Source of the DNA: Crambe crambe
Taxonomy: Eukaryota > Porifera > Demospongiae > Poecilosclerida > Crambeidae
DNA length: 64,000 nucleotides
Reading direction: 5' to 3'
NCBI GenBank assembly: GCA_963924555.1
Contig: OZ004590.1
Span: 5,200,001-5,264,000, forward strand
Shown here: positions 23,026 to 33,444 of the stretch, in pieces
Position numbering within the stretch: position 1 is the stretch's first letter
How the letters are laid out: each line of letters begins with the position of its first letter
The notes under the pieces: model-generated
Seen by the model: the letters and a program-made list of their open reading frames with translations, nothing else
Told to the model about the DNA's origin: nothing
The model's database searches: none
Program-made: the position numbers and the translations under genes

Positions 23026-24991
23026 CTGGTGATCTAGGTGATAATAATAATATGATCTCATTCAGGTGTTGCTGGACCAGATATCGACAGGGAACACTGC
23101 CGCGTAGAGTGCAGAGGTCACACTGTGATGCTCCACCCCCTCAGTGGCTACTGCTGTGTCAACCAGCAGGAAGTGAGGGAGCCCTATGAGTTATCCCAAG
23201 GTCTGTCCTTAATTGAAGCAGACCACTAATTATTTGGCAGCTACACTGGGCTCTATTGACTAGAATCAAGCTAAGGGTTCATGTTGTGTGTGTGTGTGCG
23301 TGCTTTATTTTTGTTTTTTGTTTTTTTGAGTTGAATTCTCATTCAGGATACAATACAAAAACCCCTCCCTGTTGGGATATTTTCCAAGGAACCAAACCAT
23401 ACTGACTGCTGATACAAATTGAGCCTCTAAAGATTAGAAACATCTCTATTAAAGAAATTAAGGGCCGGTCCCAAAGTGTCCACTATATAGACGTTCCACC
23501 GTAATACCATGAATGTGGACTCCGTGAAAAGCAAAGGTCTATGTACTAGCTGTAAGGACACCTGTTTAATCAGGACACCTCTTTAATCAGGACACCTGTT
23601 TAATCAGGACACCTCTTTAATCAGGACACTTTTTGTCAGCATGTGCAGCACATAATTTATGAAAATAAGTTCACTTTTCACAAGATTCTTTTATACTCAC
23701 AGGTGACCTGTTGCAGCTTGGGGAGTCATCAGTGCTAAGGTTCAACCATCCTCACGAAGCCCAGAAACTGAGGCGGATACAAAGTGTTAGTTAGTACCAT
23801 GCATTGAGTCACATGTAAAAAGAACATGAGAAGCCTCACTGTCCTTGTTCACTGTTGACACTTGACTTTTCCACTACTTTTATTACATTAGTTAGAGGCA
23901 ATTTATGTTAGGTGCCGAGTGTCTGGCTAGTTCACACCTTTCTTTGATCTTTACAGGAGACTAGAAACAGTCCAAGTCCAGTCAAGGCTCACACTCTACC
24001 ACGCAGAAAGAAGAAAACCCTCTCTCCAGAGTCTAAATCTCGCCGTCTCATTGATAAGGTGAAGCTAAGGAGGATGTGGTTTTATTTTTCTCAAGCTGCC
24101 AATTTATCTTGGTGATGTTTTTTTTAGGGAGGAAGTAGTAGTCCTGTCTCTACGTCCTGTACAATGACTGTCGAACTGGAGTCCAGCTGCATGGTTGCCG
24201 CCAAAAGAAAGAAGAGAAGCCAAACTAGTTTCCATGTCTCGTAAGTCTGGCCTGATGTGAAGTGCATATCCCATGTGTTTAAGAATACAATAAGAATAGA
24301 TTCTATCATTTCAACTTGGCCAATGTGTGCTATTAATAATACTTCATGTGGTCATGTGATGTTACCCCTACATTTTACATAATTGCATAGGCCAAGTCTT
24401 GGTAACTGTGAAAGTGAGGCAGAGATCCTCTTCTCTCCGTGCTTCAGCGACCGCTCCCACAGCTCTGATTGCTACTCCTCCAGCAGTAATCTCACTCTGT
24501 CCAGTCCCGATCCAGACCAGTCCATTCTGGAACCAATCTCTTCTCAATCAGACCTCTCGGATTACAAACTGTCTAAAAAGCGGTGAGTTAACCTAAAAAT
24601 TTGATCCATTATTTCATTGAGGGTGGTAACAATGACCTCTAGACCTCTATCCTCTCTACTGGTATGGATGATTACTCCTGCAATCCTGTCAGTGGCATCC
24701 ATTCTAACTCTCCCAGTCTTCCTCTCGCTAGGCCTTCTCCTCCTCACCATGAGGGTAAGATATAAAATGTCTCCATCTCAAAGAAATGGTCTTGGGACTT
24801 GATTATTAAGTATACATAAAAGGTGTTGGTGTTGTTGTTGTTGTTGTTGTTGTTGTTGTCTTTTGGAGTGTCCTTTATTGGAGGTTCCACTGTATTGAGA
24901 TGTAGAGTGCATTTTTCGTTGTAGGCCTGCCAGATATTCAATATTGTTTTTTTTGTTTGTTTATTTCTTGTTTTAGCTCTTTGGATCGTAA
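17331..24991 (+). CDS. Kinesin-3 motor with FHA domain, copy 1 (premature stop in last exon)
   Basis: Twenty-five exons assemble in phase from ATG 17331 to TAA 24989-24991 (about 747 residues). The motor domain has the P-loop GQTGSGKT (18797-18820), switch I NSTSSRSH (exon 21071-21143) and switch II DLAGSE (split across 21370/21453). The neck ends [20 protein letters not shown], a kinesin-3 signature closest to KIF16B/STARD9. An FHA domain follows ([13 protein letters not shown] ... [11 protein letters not shown], exons 23066-23785), then a serine-rich region (to 24582). Exon 24 (24643-24754) encodes a hydrophobic segment. In exon 25 the frame stops after LFGS, and a 10-bp deletion relative to copy 2 follows near 25016. 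A transposon sits in intron 7. It may still make a motor lacking the second hydrophobic segment. Microtubule plus-end cargo transport is expected from the family. Confidence 0.85.
19571..20876. mobile_element. 1306-bp non-autonomous DNA transposon with TACA target duplication
   Basis: The element begins CACGGCTGTTTAA and ends TTAAACAGCCGTG and is flanked by TACA at 19567-19570 and 20877-20880. Copy 2 of the duplication has the empty site with a single TACA (54656-54659), so the borders are certain. A 4-bp target duplication and ends beginning CAC fit the Chapaev branch of the CMC (CACTA-Mirage-Chapaev) superfamily; this class assignment is inference. No transposase frame was recognised. It lies in kinesin intron 7 and postdates the duplication. 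Confidence 0.9.
21783..21878. repeat. (AG)n microsatellite in kinesin intron 12, copy 1
   Basis: About 48 AG units begin seven bases after the splice donor. The copy 2 counterpart (55582-55636) is shorter. Confidence 0.95.
22020..22165. repeat. Imperfect repeats in kinesin intron 13
   Basis: Repeated CATGCTGTAATGCAAGCTGT-like units of 25-32 bp; also present at 55788-55920. Confidence 0.7.
23545..23632. repeat. 19-bp tandem repeat in kinesin intron 19
   Basis: Four to five units of TTTAATCAGGACACCT(C/G). Copy 2 (57320-57430) has two more units. The same TAATCAGGACA motif recurs in the minisatellite at 61.2-61.8 kb and singly elsewhere in the window. Confidence 0.85.
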
Positions 24992-25384
24992 CATAATTTT
25001 TGTTTGGTGCGATGGATATGACTGTGTGGACCACACTTGCAGTCTCACCCATAGCTGCTCTCCATGAGCTCCTCTTCTGACGAACTTTGGACTTCCTCAC
25101 TTTTATATGTATAGTCCATTTCCATACAACCCAGCAATCAAAAAGTGAAAAAAAGCAGCAGCAGGTTATTAATTTTTATTATTTATAACTGTTATTATAT
25201 CAAATGAATTGCACAATAATATTTCGGCTATTCAGAATAAAAATTAAATATGACAAAAAATAATAGTTTTGATTATTGATCTAGATCGTAGATTTTTTGT
25301 AAAAATAATGGTCTGAAGGTGTAAACACTAACTGTGGAATCATGATGTACCTTGTTATACATAATTGTTAGCAATGGATTATCC

Positions 25385-25673
25385 CTTCTTTTCCTCCAAT
25401 TCCCCCCATTGACTCTCCACTGTTCCCCATTTGCTGGTTCTTTCTTTCATGGACTCCATACTTTTCTTCTTCTCTGATGTATCCTGCTGAGTACATCTGC
25501 TGTGGAATATGAATCACAGTTATATATATTAACACTTTGTAATTCTCTTACCTGTTGCACTGTGCCAAACACAACCGCTTCAGAAACCATCAGAAAAAAA
25601 GTGTATCCATTTTCTCAAGACTGACACCCTGTATAATCATGTGCATTAATGTTAATTATACACCCATTGCCAT

Positions 25674-25753
<80 letters not shown>

Positions 25754-26660
25754 CTTAGTCTCTGGTAGTGCTAAGAGAACAACGAAGATGGAGACAAAGC
25801 TGATTCCTGCAATGATGAAGAAGAACCCATGAACATTTAGTGATGACCCCAAGATGATTGGGATCAACTGATTCACACAAAAACTGATAAGCCAGTAGCT
25901 AGCAGTTGATACGGCCACACAAAACCCTGGATTTAAATAACGAGAGAGAGTAGTATGATAATTGACTGAAAATGGTGTCCTGATTAGAGAGGTATCTCTA
26001 TTCAGGACGTGAATTAATACACATCTATAAAGGAGACAGAAAAAAGAGCCCCCAGTCCATAGGTGTAAGAAAAGGAACCCATTGAGGGGATCCACTGTTT
26101 TAGTTTCAAAGTGTGTCCAGTAATTTTAAGGCAATTATGAGGTACACTGTAATAGTGGGTCTAGTCAGAGAAACTAAGATTATCAAAAATGAATTGCCCC
26201 GCCCTCAAAATTGCCTTATCATTAGCATACCTCTAACATTGACTGGGAAGGCTTCACTAGCAAGGACCCAGGGAACAGTTCTGTATTTTAGTTGGGAGAA
26301 ACAGTCATGATTAACTATTAGTGTTTAACATACAGCCATGAACAAGAGATGGAGAAGGCATAGATGCTGATGATAACCACCACTGTGTATGTCACTACGT
26401 GATTATTGCTGGAAGCATACACAAAGCTTAGAGAAGCCGTCACAACTGCTAGAATGGTGCTAACAGATGATCCACACAGTAGAGTCACTTTCCTGCCAAC
26501 CTGTAACGATGTGGTTATATCATTTAACTACTGTTAATCCCTACCTCCCTCCCTCCCTCGTACCCAATCCTACAGTACTGCCAGTGCTGCAATGAAAAGG
26601 GCTATACCCACTTCACAAAACAGAGTTGCTACAAGGGAAAAACAATTTCAAAATCATGAC
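25385..26660 (-). pseudogene. Remnant of sugar-transporter gene (3' exons only)
   Basis: Minus-strand exons equivalent to the last five of the transporter at 59.2-64 kb are present. The exon at about 25758-25926 encodes GFCVAVSTASYWLISF ... FVVLLALPETK, the last two helices and PETK motif of a major-facilitator sugar transporter. It has lost its splice donor: copy 2 has AAG|GTGAGT, here AAGGAGAGAG. Another exon (26333-26502) is well preserved. The next (about 26573-26640) has a stop after ALAVL and junk from the CTCC-rich repeat. Nothing upstream of it exists here, because the duplication ends near 26960. It is almost certainly non-functional. Confidence 0.8.
25678..25755. repeat. (TC)n microsatellite
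   Basis: About 36 TC units. It abuts the former donor of the transporter exon; growth of this tract appears to have replaced the donor. Confidence 0.95.
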
Positions 26661-26960
26661 AGCAGTTCTATGCAATCATGTGGCTTTTAGCATAATGGCT
26701 ACTAAATCGCTCACTAGATGAAATTTGAGACTGTAGCAGTTATGAAGAAGAGAAAAATGATCAAGAGCAGTGCAAAGAGTTACGAGTATGGACTCCCCAA
26801 AATACATAAACTAAGAACATTTTTCTACCCTCTCTAATCAGGACACTTTCTGCTCTTATTGATCACAACCTCTACTTATTATATATTACAAGGACACCCT
26901 CTCTAATCAGGACACTTTCTAGTAGTGTCCATATTAAAAGGGATTCTACTGCAGACTAGG

Positions 26961-28049
26961 AGTGCAAGGGGAAGTGGGTGGGGGTATGCTCAGAGGGGCA
27001 AGACTCAGGATGACAAAAAAAAAATAATTGATGACTAGTAATCTGGCACTCCCATCAACATCAGAATTCTATACATACGATGGTCAGAGATATTTGGAGA
27101 GAACATGACCTAAGTAATAATTGATGGCACTCTCGTCAGCATCAGAGACTTTAACCTCTGACCCCAGGTTACGGGACGAGGACCCCAGAGTGCATGGTAA
27201 CCCAAAAATGTGTTGATAGCTACAACCAGTAGCTATAGTTGTATCTTGCTCTTGTTGGACCAGAAAGTTAGTTTATTCTTCTGTATTTATAGCAAGTGTA
27301 GCTTTTGAAGAAGCTGCAAGTCATTGAAGTATATCGCTTCGTATTTTGATGACAAACAATTGATATCCATGTATTGTAGATATATTGAAAGGACAACCTT
27401 GATCTTAGCTACCAGAATCCTTGTGTTTGTTCAAAATAAGTTTAAAAAATGCCGTTTCCCCACCTTGAATTTGGGAAGTGCTTTTCTTGGATAGAGTTAG
27501 GCATCTGCATCTCTTGTTCTTGTCAATCTTGACTGAATTGAATAGCTACTTTATTGTGTTTTTATTAAGCAAAGGACCGAAAGTCCATGATAGTTGCTGT
27601 TATTAGGGTAATAGCTATCAGCCATGTGTGCAATAAATGGCAAGCTGATATACCACAAAGCCTTTTGAGAGGGCATTAGCTATTGCTTGCTTCAAGAAAC
27701 TATTAGCTAATGCATGCTATAAAGATTCAAAGATCACACACAAGACTACATCTGATGATGATGATGTCATGAGTATGTTGGAGGCAGCAAACAGCCAAGA
27801 AGCATAGCTAGAAATTGCAATTATCGTAGCAGCTTCGTAAGATAGTGCACTTTTAGACGTAGCTATACTGTCATGTAGTCTGACTTAGCAGTAAAGTGAG
27901 ATTACAATCATCTCTGTTCAGGCTTGCAATCTGAATCTATCTTGCAATAAAATTCTGAGTAGAAACCGATCTCCAACCACCGACTTCACTAGTTTTCTCA
28001 GTCCAGGGGTATATGGCCAAGCAATCAACCAAATTTTACAATAGGCTAG
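26961..28049. other. Non-coding spacer
   Basis: No exon was recognised on either strand. The sequence is AT-rich and free of obvious transposon ends. Confidence 0.5.
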
Positions 28050-28142
28050 CTATAGCCTCCCTCTGAGCAGACGCTGTGGTCTATAGCCTCCCTCTGAGCA
28101 GACGCTGTGGTCTATAGCCTCCCTCTGAGCAGACGCTGTGGT
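28050..28142. repeat. 31-bp tandem repeat, three perfect units
   Basis: The unit begins CTATAGCCTCCCTCTGAGCA and is repeated exactly at 28050, 28081 and 28112. An open frame crosses it on the minus strand but has no recognisable domain. Confidence 0.95.
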
Positions 28143-28624
28143 CTCCATGTGAGTCATGTAGTTATGTGACAGTGACTGTAGAGTGAAGAATTCAAGAGAA
28201 ATCGGAGAACACTGGTCTTTGAAGAAGTACATGGTTCTGAATCCACAAGTGTGAACTGTTTTGTTGGTTGGCCTCAGCTTCAATGTGTTGAATATTGTAC
28301 GTACCCCATTCAGTATGAGGTAGCTAGCTGTCCAGCAACAGTGGATCCTCCCCAGAGAAATGATTTTTTCCATGATGATGATTGCCATATAGACTCATTT
28401 AGTTGCGAGTTGTAATAAAAGTTCACCATAAACCACACTGAATCCAATGAGAAATCACATAGTACTTTCTATTATGTAGAATTCCAAAGAGAAGATATTT
28501 TAAAAATTGACTAAACAAGCACACGATATAGTAATAGTTAGAGTAATAATCTATTAGTGTAATAAGTATAACTAATGATATAATAAATAAAAATGAACTA
28601 TAGGTAGATAACTGGGAGAAGCCA

Positions 28625-31600
28625 CTAGAGCCACCACCACGGTGCCGGTGACCCAAGAATTAGGTATAGCGATGAAGAAGCACACTCTGGAATTAGATCA
28701 AAATAGCAAACTTTATTGTCACAAAAGGAAGTATAATAATTACGACAAAATAGCGCTGTATAATCATGTTCCGAATAGCAAGCTTTATTGTCACAAAGGA
28801 AGCGATTGTGATGAAATAGCGATCCATAATCATCTTCCGAATTGTACAAGATTACAATGATCAATCCTATCATCATAAGACATATTATTATTAGGAAATA
28901 TTTCAGAGCAAAACATGACATAGTAGTAAATTTTTCCCAAAATGTAATGACATTGTGTTGTTTTGTACGATAATATGCCTGAGGATCAGCTAGTTCTTTA
29001 GCAAATTTTTTACTTATCAAATTTCCAGACAAATCAAGTGCCAAGGATCTGCGAATATCACCAAGTGCCTCTGCACCACTAATACCAATTACATTATAAG
29101 ATAAATTAAGCTTAGTAATGGATGGGCAGTTCTTCTTCAGAGCACCAGCAAGTGCAAGGGCACCACCATTACCAATTGAATTGCTAGATAAATCAAGCTT
29201 AATAATGGATGGGCAGTTCTTCAGAGCACCAGCAAGTGCAAAGGCACCACCACTACCAATTGAATTGCTAGATAAATCAAGCTTAATAATGGATGGGCAG
29301 TTCTTCAGAGCATCAGCAACTGCAAAGGCACCACCACTACCAATTGAATTGCTAGATAAATCAAGCTTAATAATGGATGGGCAGTTCTTCAGAGCATCAG
29401 CAACTGCAAAGGCACCACCACTACCAATTGAATTGCTAGATAAATCAAGCTTAATAATGTTCTTCAGAGCATCAGCAACTGCAAAGGCACCATCATTACC
29501 AATTGAATTGCCAGACAAGTAAAGCTTAGTTAAGGATGGGCAGTTCTTCAGAGCATCAGCAACTGCAAAGGCACCATGAGTATCAAATGAGTTGTTGGAT
29601 AAGTCAAGTGTAGTTAAGGATGTGAAATTAAGATTTTTAGCAAATCCCATTGCACCACTACCACCAATGGAATTGCTGGATAAATTAAGCGTAATTAAGG
29701 ATGGACAGTATTTCAGGGCAGCAAGTGTTAAAAAACCAAATGAGTTCCTAGATAAGTCAAGTGTAGTTAAATGTTTGAAGTTTTTCAGTAGTTCTTTTGC
29801 ACTAATAGAATTGCTATCTCCATGAAAACACAGAGTAGTCACAAATGATAAGTTGTCTCCAGCCTTCTCCTCAAGAATATTTATTCCCTCTTGTGTCAAA
29901 GTACATTTATTGAATACAAGCTTACTAATAGTACCCTGTGCTGCATGGGAAATAATGAAAGCAATGGCAGTGAAATCTGAAGGAGTTAAAAATTCATTTT
30001 TGAAAGAGAGACTACCGTCTTTTATTATGCTATAACATGTGCTGGGTTGCTGAGACTCAAAGGAACACTGGACTTTATACAACATTCCACACTGAGTTTT
30101 TTCTAGTAAACTGTCAAATTTAACATGGTTATCAAATTTGACCAACCCACAATAAAATTTCCAAACTACTTGCATCTCCTTGGCATTACCATACTTATCG
30201 ATAAGCTTAGTTTGTTCATCTTCTTCAAGCTTAGAGACATGGTATGCTGCTAGAAATTCTTGAAAAGTAAGATGAAGGAATGTGTATAATTTTTGAAAAC
30301 CATGCGCTAAAGCTATTTTATCTACACTGATCAGTCCAAAGTAATCTTTTTCACTATGAACGTTGAAATATTTTTTGACTTTTTCTTCATTCATGACTTG
30401 TGTTTTTGATAAAATGGTTTCAAAAGCAAGTTTGCAAACCTTCAAGTATTGAAGGTTTGCAGGTGATGGCAAAGAATGGATGAATTCTATGTAAATATTC
30501 TCTTCATTCTCTTCATTCTCTTCATCTTTAAGTAATGTACGCAAAAAAAAATATATAGTGAATTCACTATATATACCAGTTTCTGTTACAGGAAGGCTTC
30601 TACCATTTTGATGGAGAAAGCACACCATGGCAGTATGAATGGGAAAATAGCACATATGATGCACGTTAGGGTGGTGATCAAGGTACTGGAGTAATTCTGA
30701 ACATTTTGATACGTCTTTTGAAAAGTACTGTTTTATATACTCATCTATCTGTTCTTTTAGAAATCCAAGGACTTCAATTTGTCTGGTTGCTGAAGACCTG
30801 AAGTTTGCTACAGCAAAAGGACGAGAGGCTACTATGACAACAGCTTTTGGAAGCTCTGATTTTTTGATAAGTTTATGAATGTAAGTATCTTTTTTCATAG
30901 GCAAGTATTCATCCAAACCATCAAGGATGAAGCAAAGACCTAGACCATTGTGTTTATGTGCATACTTAATAATGTCTTTTAATGCTGAATTACTGCGACT
31001 AAAATAGCACTCTAGGATATTACGCAGTTCGATGGTAGGATTACTAAGAAATCCACGAAGATGGACAAAAAACAAGAGTTTAACATGGCCAAATTTTAAC
31101 TCATCTTTAGACCAGCTTTGGCTGACCTTGTGGACTAGGGTGGTCTTCCCACTACCTGGACGACCTTCAATCAAAAGACGTGCCCCACTACCAATATTAT
31201 CAAAAGCGTCCTCATACTTAATTCTCTCATTATTCTTAAAGATACCATCTGCATCTTTTTGGATGGTGCAGCAAGCATACTCACCTTCTTTATATAATAT
31301 GTCCTGCTGTTTTATTAGAGCTAAGTTGATATAAGTGTGAATACTTACTGGAGGCCAAGTATCCTTAGGCACTTCAGGTTTATCCATATAAATATCATTA
31401 AGTTTTTCCCTGTACTGATCCAATGGGGTCTCTATAGTCAATACTATAGGCTTCGAATCAAGATTATCTTGGATCCTACATTTGTAAGACCCTTCTACTA
31501 ACAGACTGTCAGCAAAAATATTAATAATGCAATCTTTAGAGCCATAGTAGTTGTGATCATCATTTAATTTTTTCCCATCTTTGTACCACTGATAAGTAAG

Positions 31601-33444
31601 AGAAGCCTCAGAGCTAGAACTAACTTCCACTCTTAGCAAAACATTACCACCTTCATGTACGTTGGTACTTTGAGATTGAAAAAGAATTTTCACATTTGAA
31701 GTCACATCGGATATGCACCCTGACAAAAATTTAGTCTTCAGTTCAAGCACTTTCTTCTTGTCATCATAATCTTTGGGGAGTTCTAGTTTATGTAATGCAT
31801 CTTCAAGAGTTTCAGCTGTAGGGGGTATATACTTTTGTGTTACCCATGCTTGAAGTACTCGATTAATACTTACTTCACAATTATTATTCATAGACTCAAT
31901 CCTAATTATTTCATCATGAGGCAAACCTAAAACAATGGCAATTTTTTTCCAATTATTTTCTCTGATAATGATAAACAATTCAGTCAAATCTGAGACATGC
32001 TCATCTTCAAAATCAGGAGTAGCATCATGTGAGGCTTGTATTGATTCATCATAATATATTTTTACTTTTTCCAATACACAGCTAATTCCTTTACACCTAC
32101 ACAATAGATTTAGCCAGGCATCAAAGAAGATATGACTCTCTGCAATCTTTTTGTTCACATGCAGCATTAAGTAACTGCATTTCAGTGAATTGCACTCCAC
32201 TGAAGTCAAGATATTCTTTACCTTCTTAGGAATGAGTTTGGCCTCGTGTGCATCCGCAACTAAAGTCTCCAATATGCTGGAATTTTGAAGGCAATCTTTT
32301 ATTTCTTTTTCATAGTACTTCAGAGCTTTTATTGCAAATGACAGTATGTTGTTATGATCACTTTCATAAGCATTTTTAGAATCTGACAGATCTGATAATA
32401 GCTTGTCTAGAGTTTTCTGATTCAATTTAATAGCTTTTATCCTCAAAGTCATTAAATCTGTGTCCTTTAGATAAGTTATGTACTCTTCTGTATTGATTTG
32501 TGTGGACTTATTACTCTTGTAAGCTTTCGCTAGTTTCATTGTTTCCTCTAATAACTTCTTGAGATCTAATAACTTCTTGTAATCAGCCTCTCTAAATAAA
32601 GCTGGTAAGTTTAAATCGGCAGCTGTAGACAAAGCCACTAATGTATCCTTATACTTACCCTTGGCTTCTGCTACATAATCCTCGAGATAAAATTTAGGAG
32701 GACAAGGGGATTGAGTGAGTAGAGAAGCTGTTGAATGAAAATAAATGTGTTTGAGTCAAACCTTCACAAACTGCACATTACAATTAATGAAAACACTCTT
32801 GATATAACCCTTGTGAGTATCATATAAAATTGTGCATGAGTGTCAATTCATAAGCTCACATGCACCATCACGTTATGTTAATTCATAGCTACAGTACTAG
32901 TGTACATGCATAATTAGCTACATTATGTTGGCAGTGATTTAATCTGTGGTTTGCCCTTCTATCCATTTTGAGATTATTCTGCCATAAAGTTATAACTTGT
33001 ACTACAACAGTCTGGACTATAAGTTTGTATGGCTATAGCTATTATAGCAGTGACACATACGGGCATTTCTCTCACCTGGATGCTTTCTGGCAATCTTTTC
33101 AAATAAGTTCTGATCTAGTTCCTGCACACTCTTAACTAATATCCTCCAGCTTGGCCTTCCATATTTTCGATAAGCATAGTTCAATTTCAGCCATTGCTCC
33201 AATGCTTTGCTGAGGCAAACATCGACGTCCTTTGGGTTGACTTTCTGAATGGCCTTAATAGTGTGCTCCCTTAAGCGTAGCTTAATGGCAAGCGTGTCCC
33301 ACTTGGCAGATAAAGTGTCCACTGCTTCTAACACATCTCCCAAATCATCAATCTCTATAATAATAGAGGATAGCCAGCAATTTTTTATTGTATTTTTTTT
33401 AATTCTCGCTTACCTAATATTCTGTCGTCAACAGATGCTAGCAT
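28625..33444 (-). CDS. NLR-type receptor: Death-Death-Ig-NACHT-LRR-transmembrane
   Basis: Exons 33414-33444 (MLASVDDRIL), 33076-33354 and 28625-32727 join in phase to 1470 residues. Residues 11-103 are a Death-fold domain (KWDTLAIKLRLREHTI ... SWRILVKSVQ). After a helical region, a second Death-like domain lies at about 349-418 (NWKKIAIVLGLPHDEI ... ALHKLELPK). Residues about 447-535 look like an Ig domain (LTYQWYKDGKKL, SYKCRI) that lacks the first cysteine. NACHT begins near 620 with Walker A EGRPGSGKTT (624-633) and Walker B LCFILDGLDEYLP (701-713). An LRR block follows (28-residue units), then one hydrophobic helix (FALKYFLIIICLMMIGLIIV, about 1376-1398) and a 72-residue tail. Sponge NLRs with Death or CARD, NACHT and LRR are known as innate-immune sensors; the Ig domain and terminal helix are unusual. 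The upstream start is the least certain point. Confidence 0.88.
28695..28855. repeat. Internal duplication in the receptor tail
   Basis: Two near-identical ~80-bp segments, both beginning AGCAAACTTTATTGTCACAAA-like sequence (about 28706 and 28778), encode the repeated FLCDNKACY / SFCDNKVCY tail motifs. Confidence 0.7.
29106..29610. repeat. 84-bp tandem repeats encoding LRR units
   Basis: Five to six units of 84 bp (28 codons each, NCPSIIKLDLSSNSIGSGGA...) are nearly identical in DNA. The first has 3 extra bases and one lacks 12 bases, deleting NCPS, all in frame. Confidence 0.9.

Larger units (their letters stand above)
15720..26960. repeat. Segmental duplication, copy 1
   Basis: This block (part of the RBR ligase, the kinesin and the 3' part of the transporter) is repeated in the same orientation at about 51045-61840, with introns as well as exons nearly identical. 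Differences are mostly microsatellite lengths, small indels and the 1.3 kb insertion at 19571-20876. The right edge lies near 26945-26960, where similarity to 61810-61840 fades. The left edge is complex because copy 2 is inverted and deleted there. Confidence 0.9.

Noticed and set aside
24643..24775. Alternative serine/proline-rich frame of kinesin exon 24
   Set aside because: It looks like the preceding exon's composition, but it needs a phase that the upstream donor does not supply and has TAG just upstream; the hydrophobic frame is the splice-consistent one. Kept as a caveat in the findings.
28050..28388. 112-codon minus-strand frame
   Set aside because: Its C-terminal third is the 31-bp repeat and the rest has no domain, splice partner or obvious conservation.
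29118..29825. Plus-strand frames opposite the receptor LRRs
   Set aside because: They are antisense shadows of the 84-bp LRR repeats; the minus strand carries the recognisable protein.
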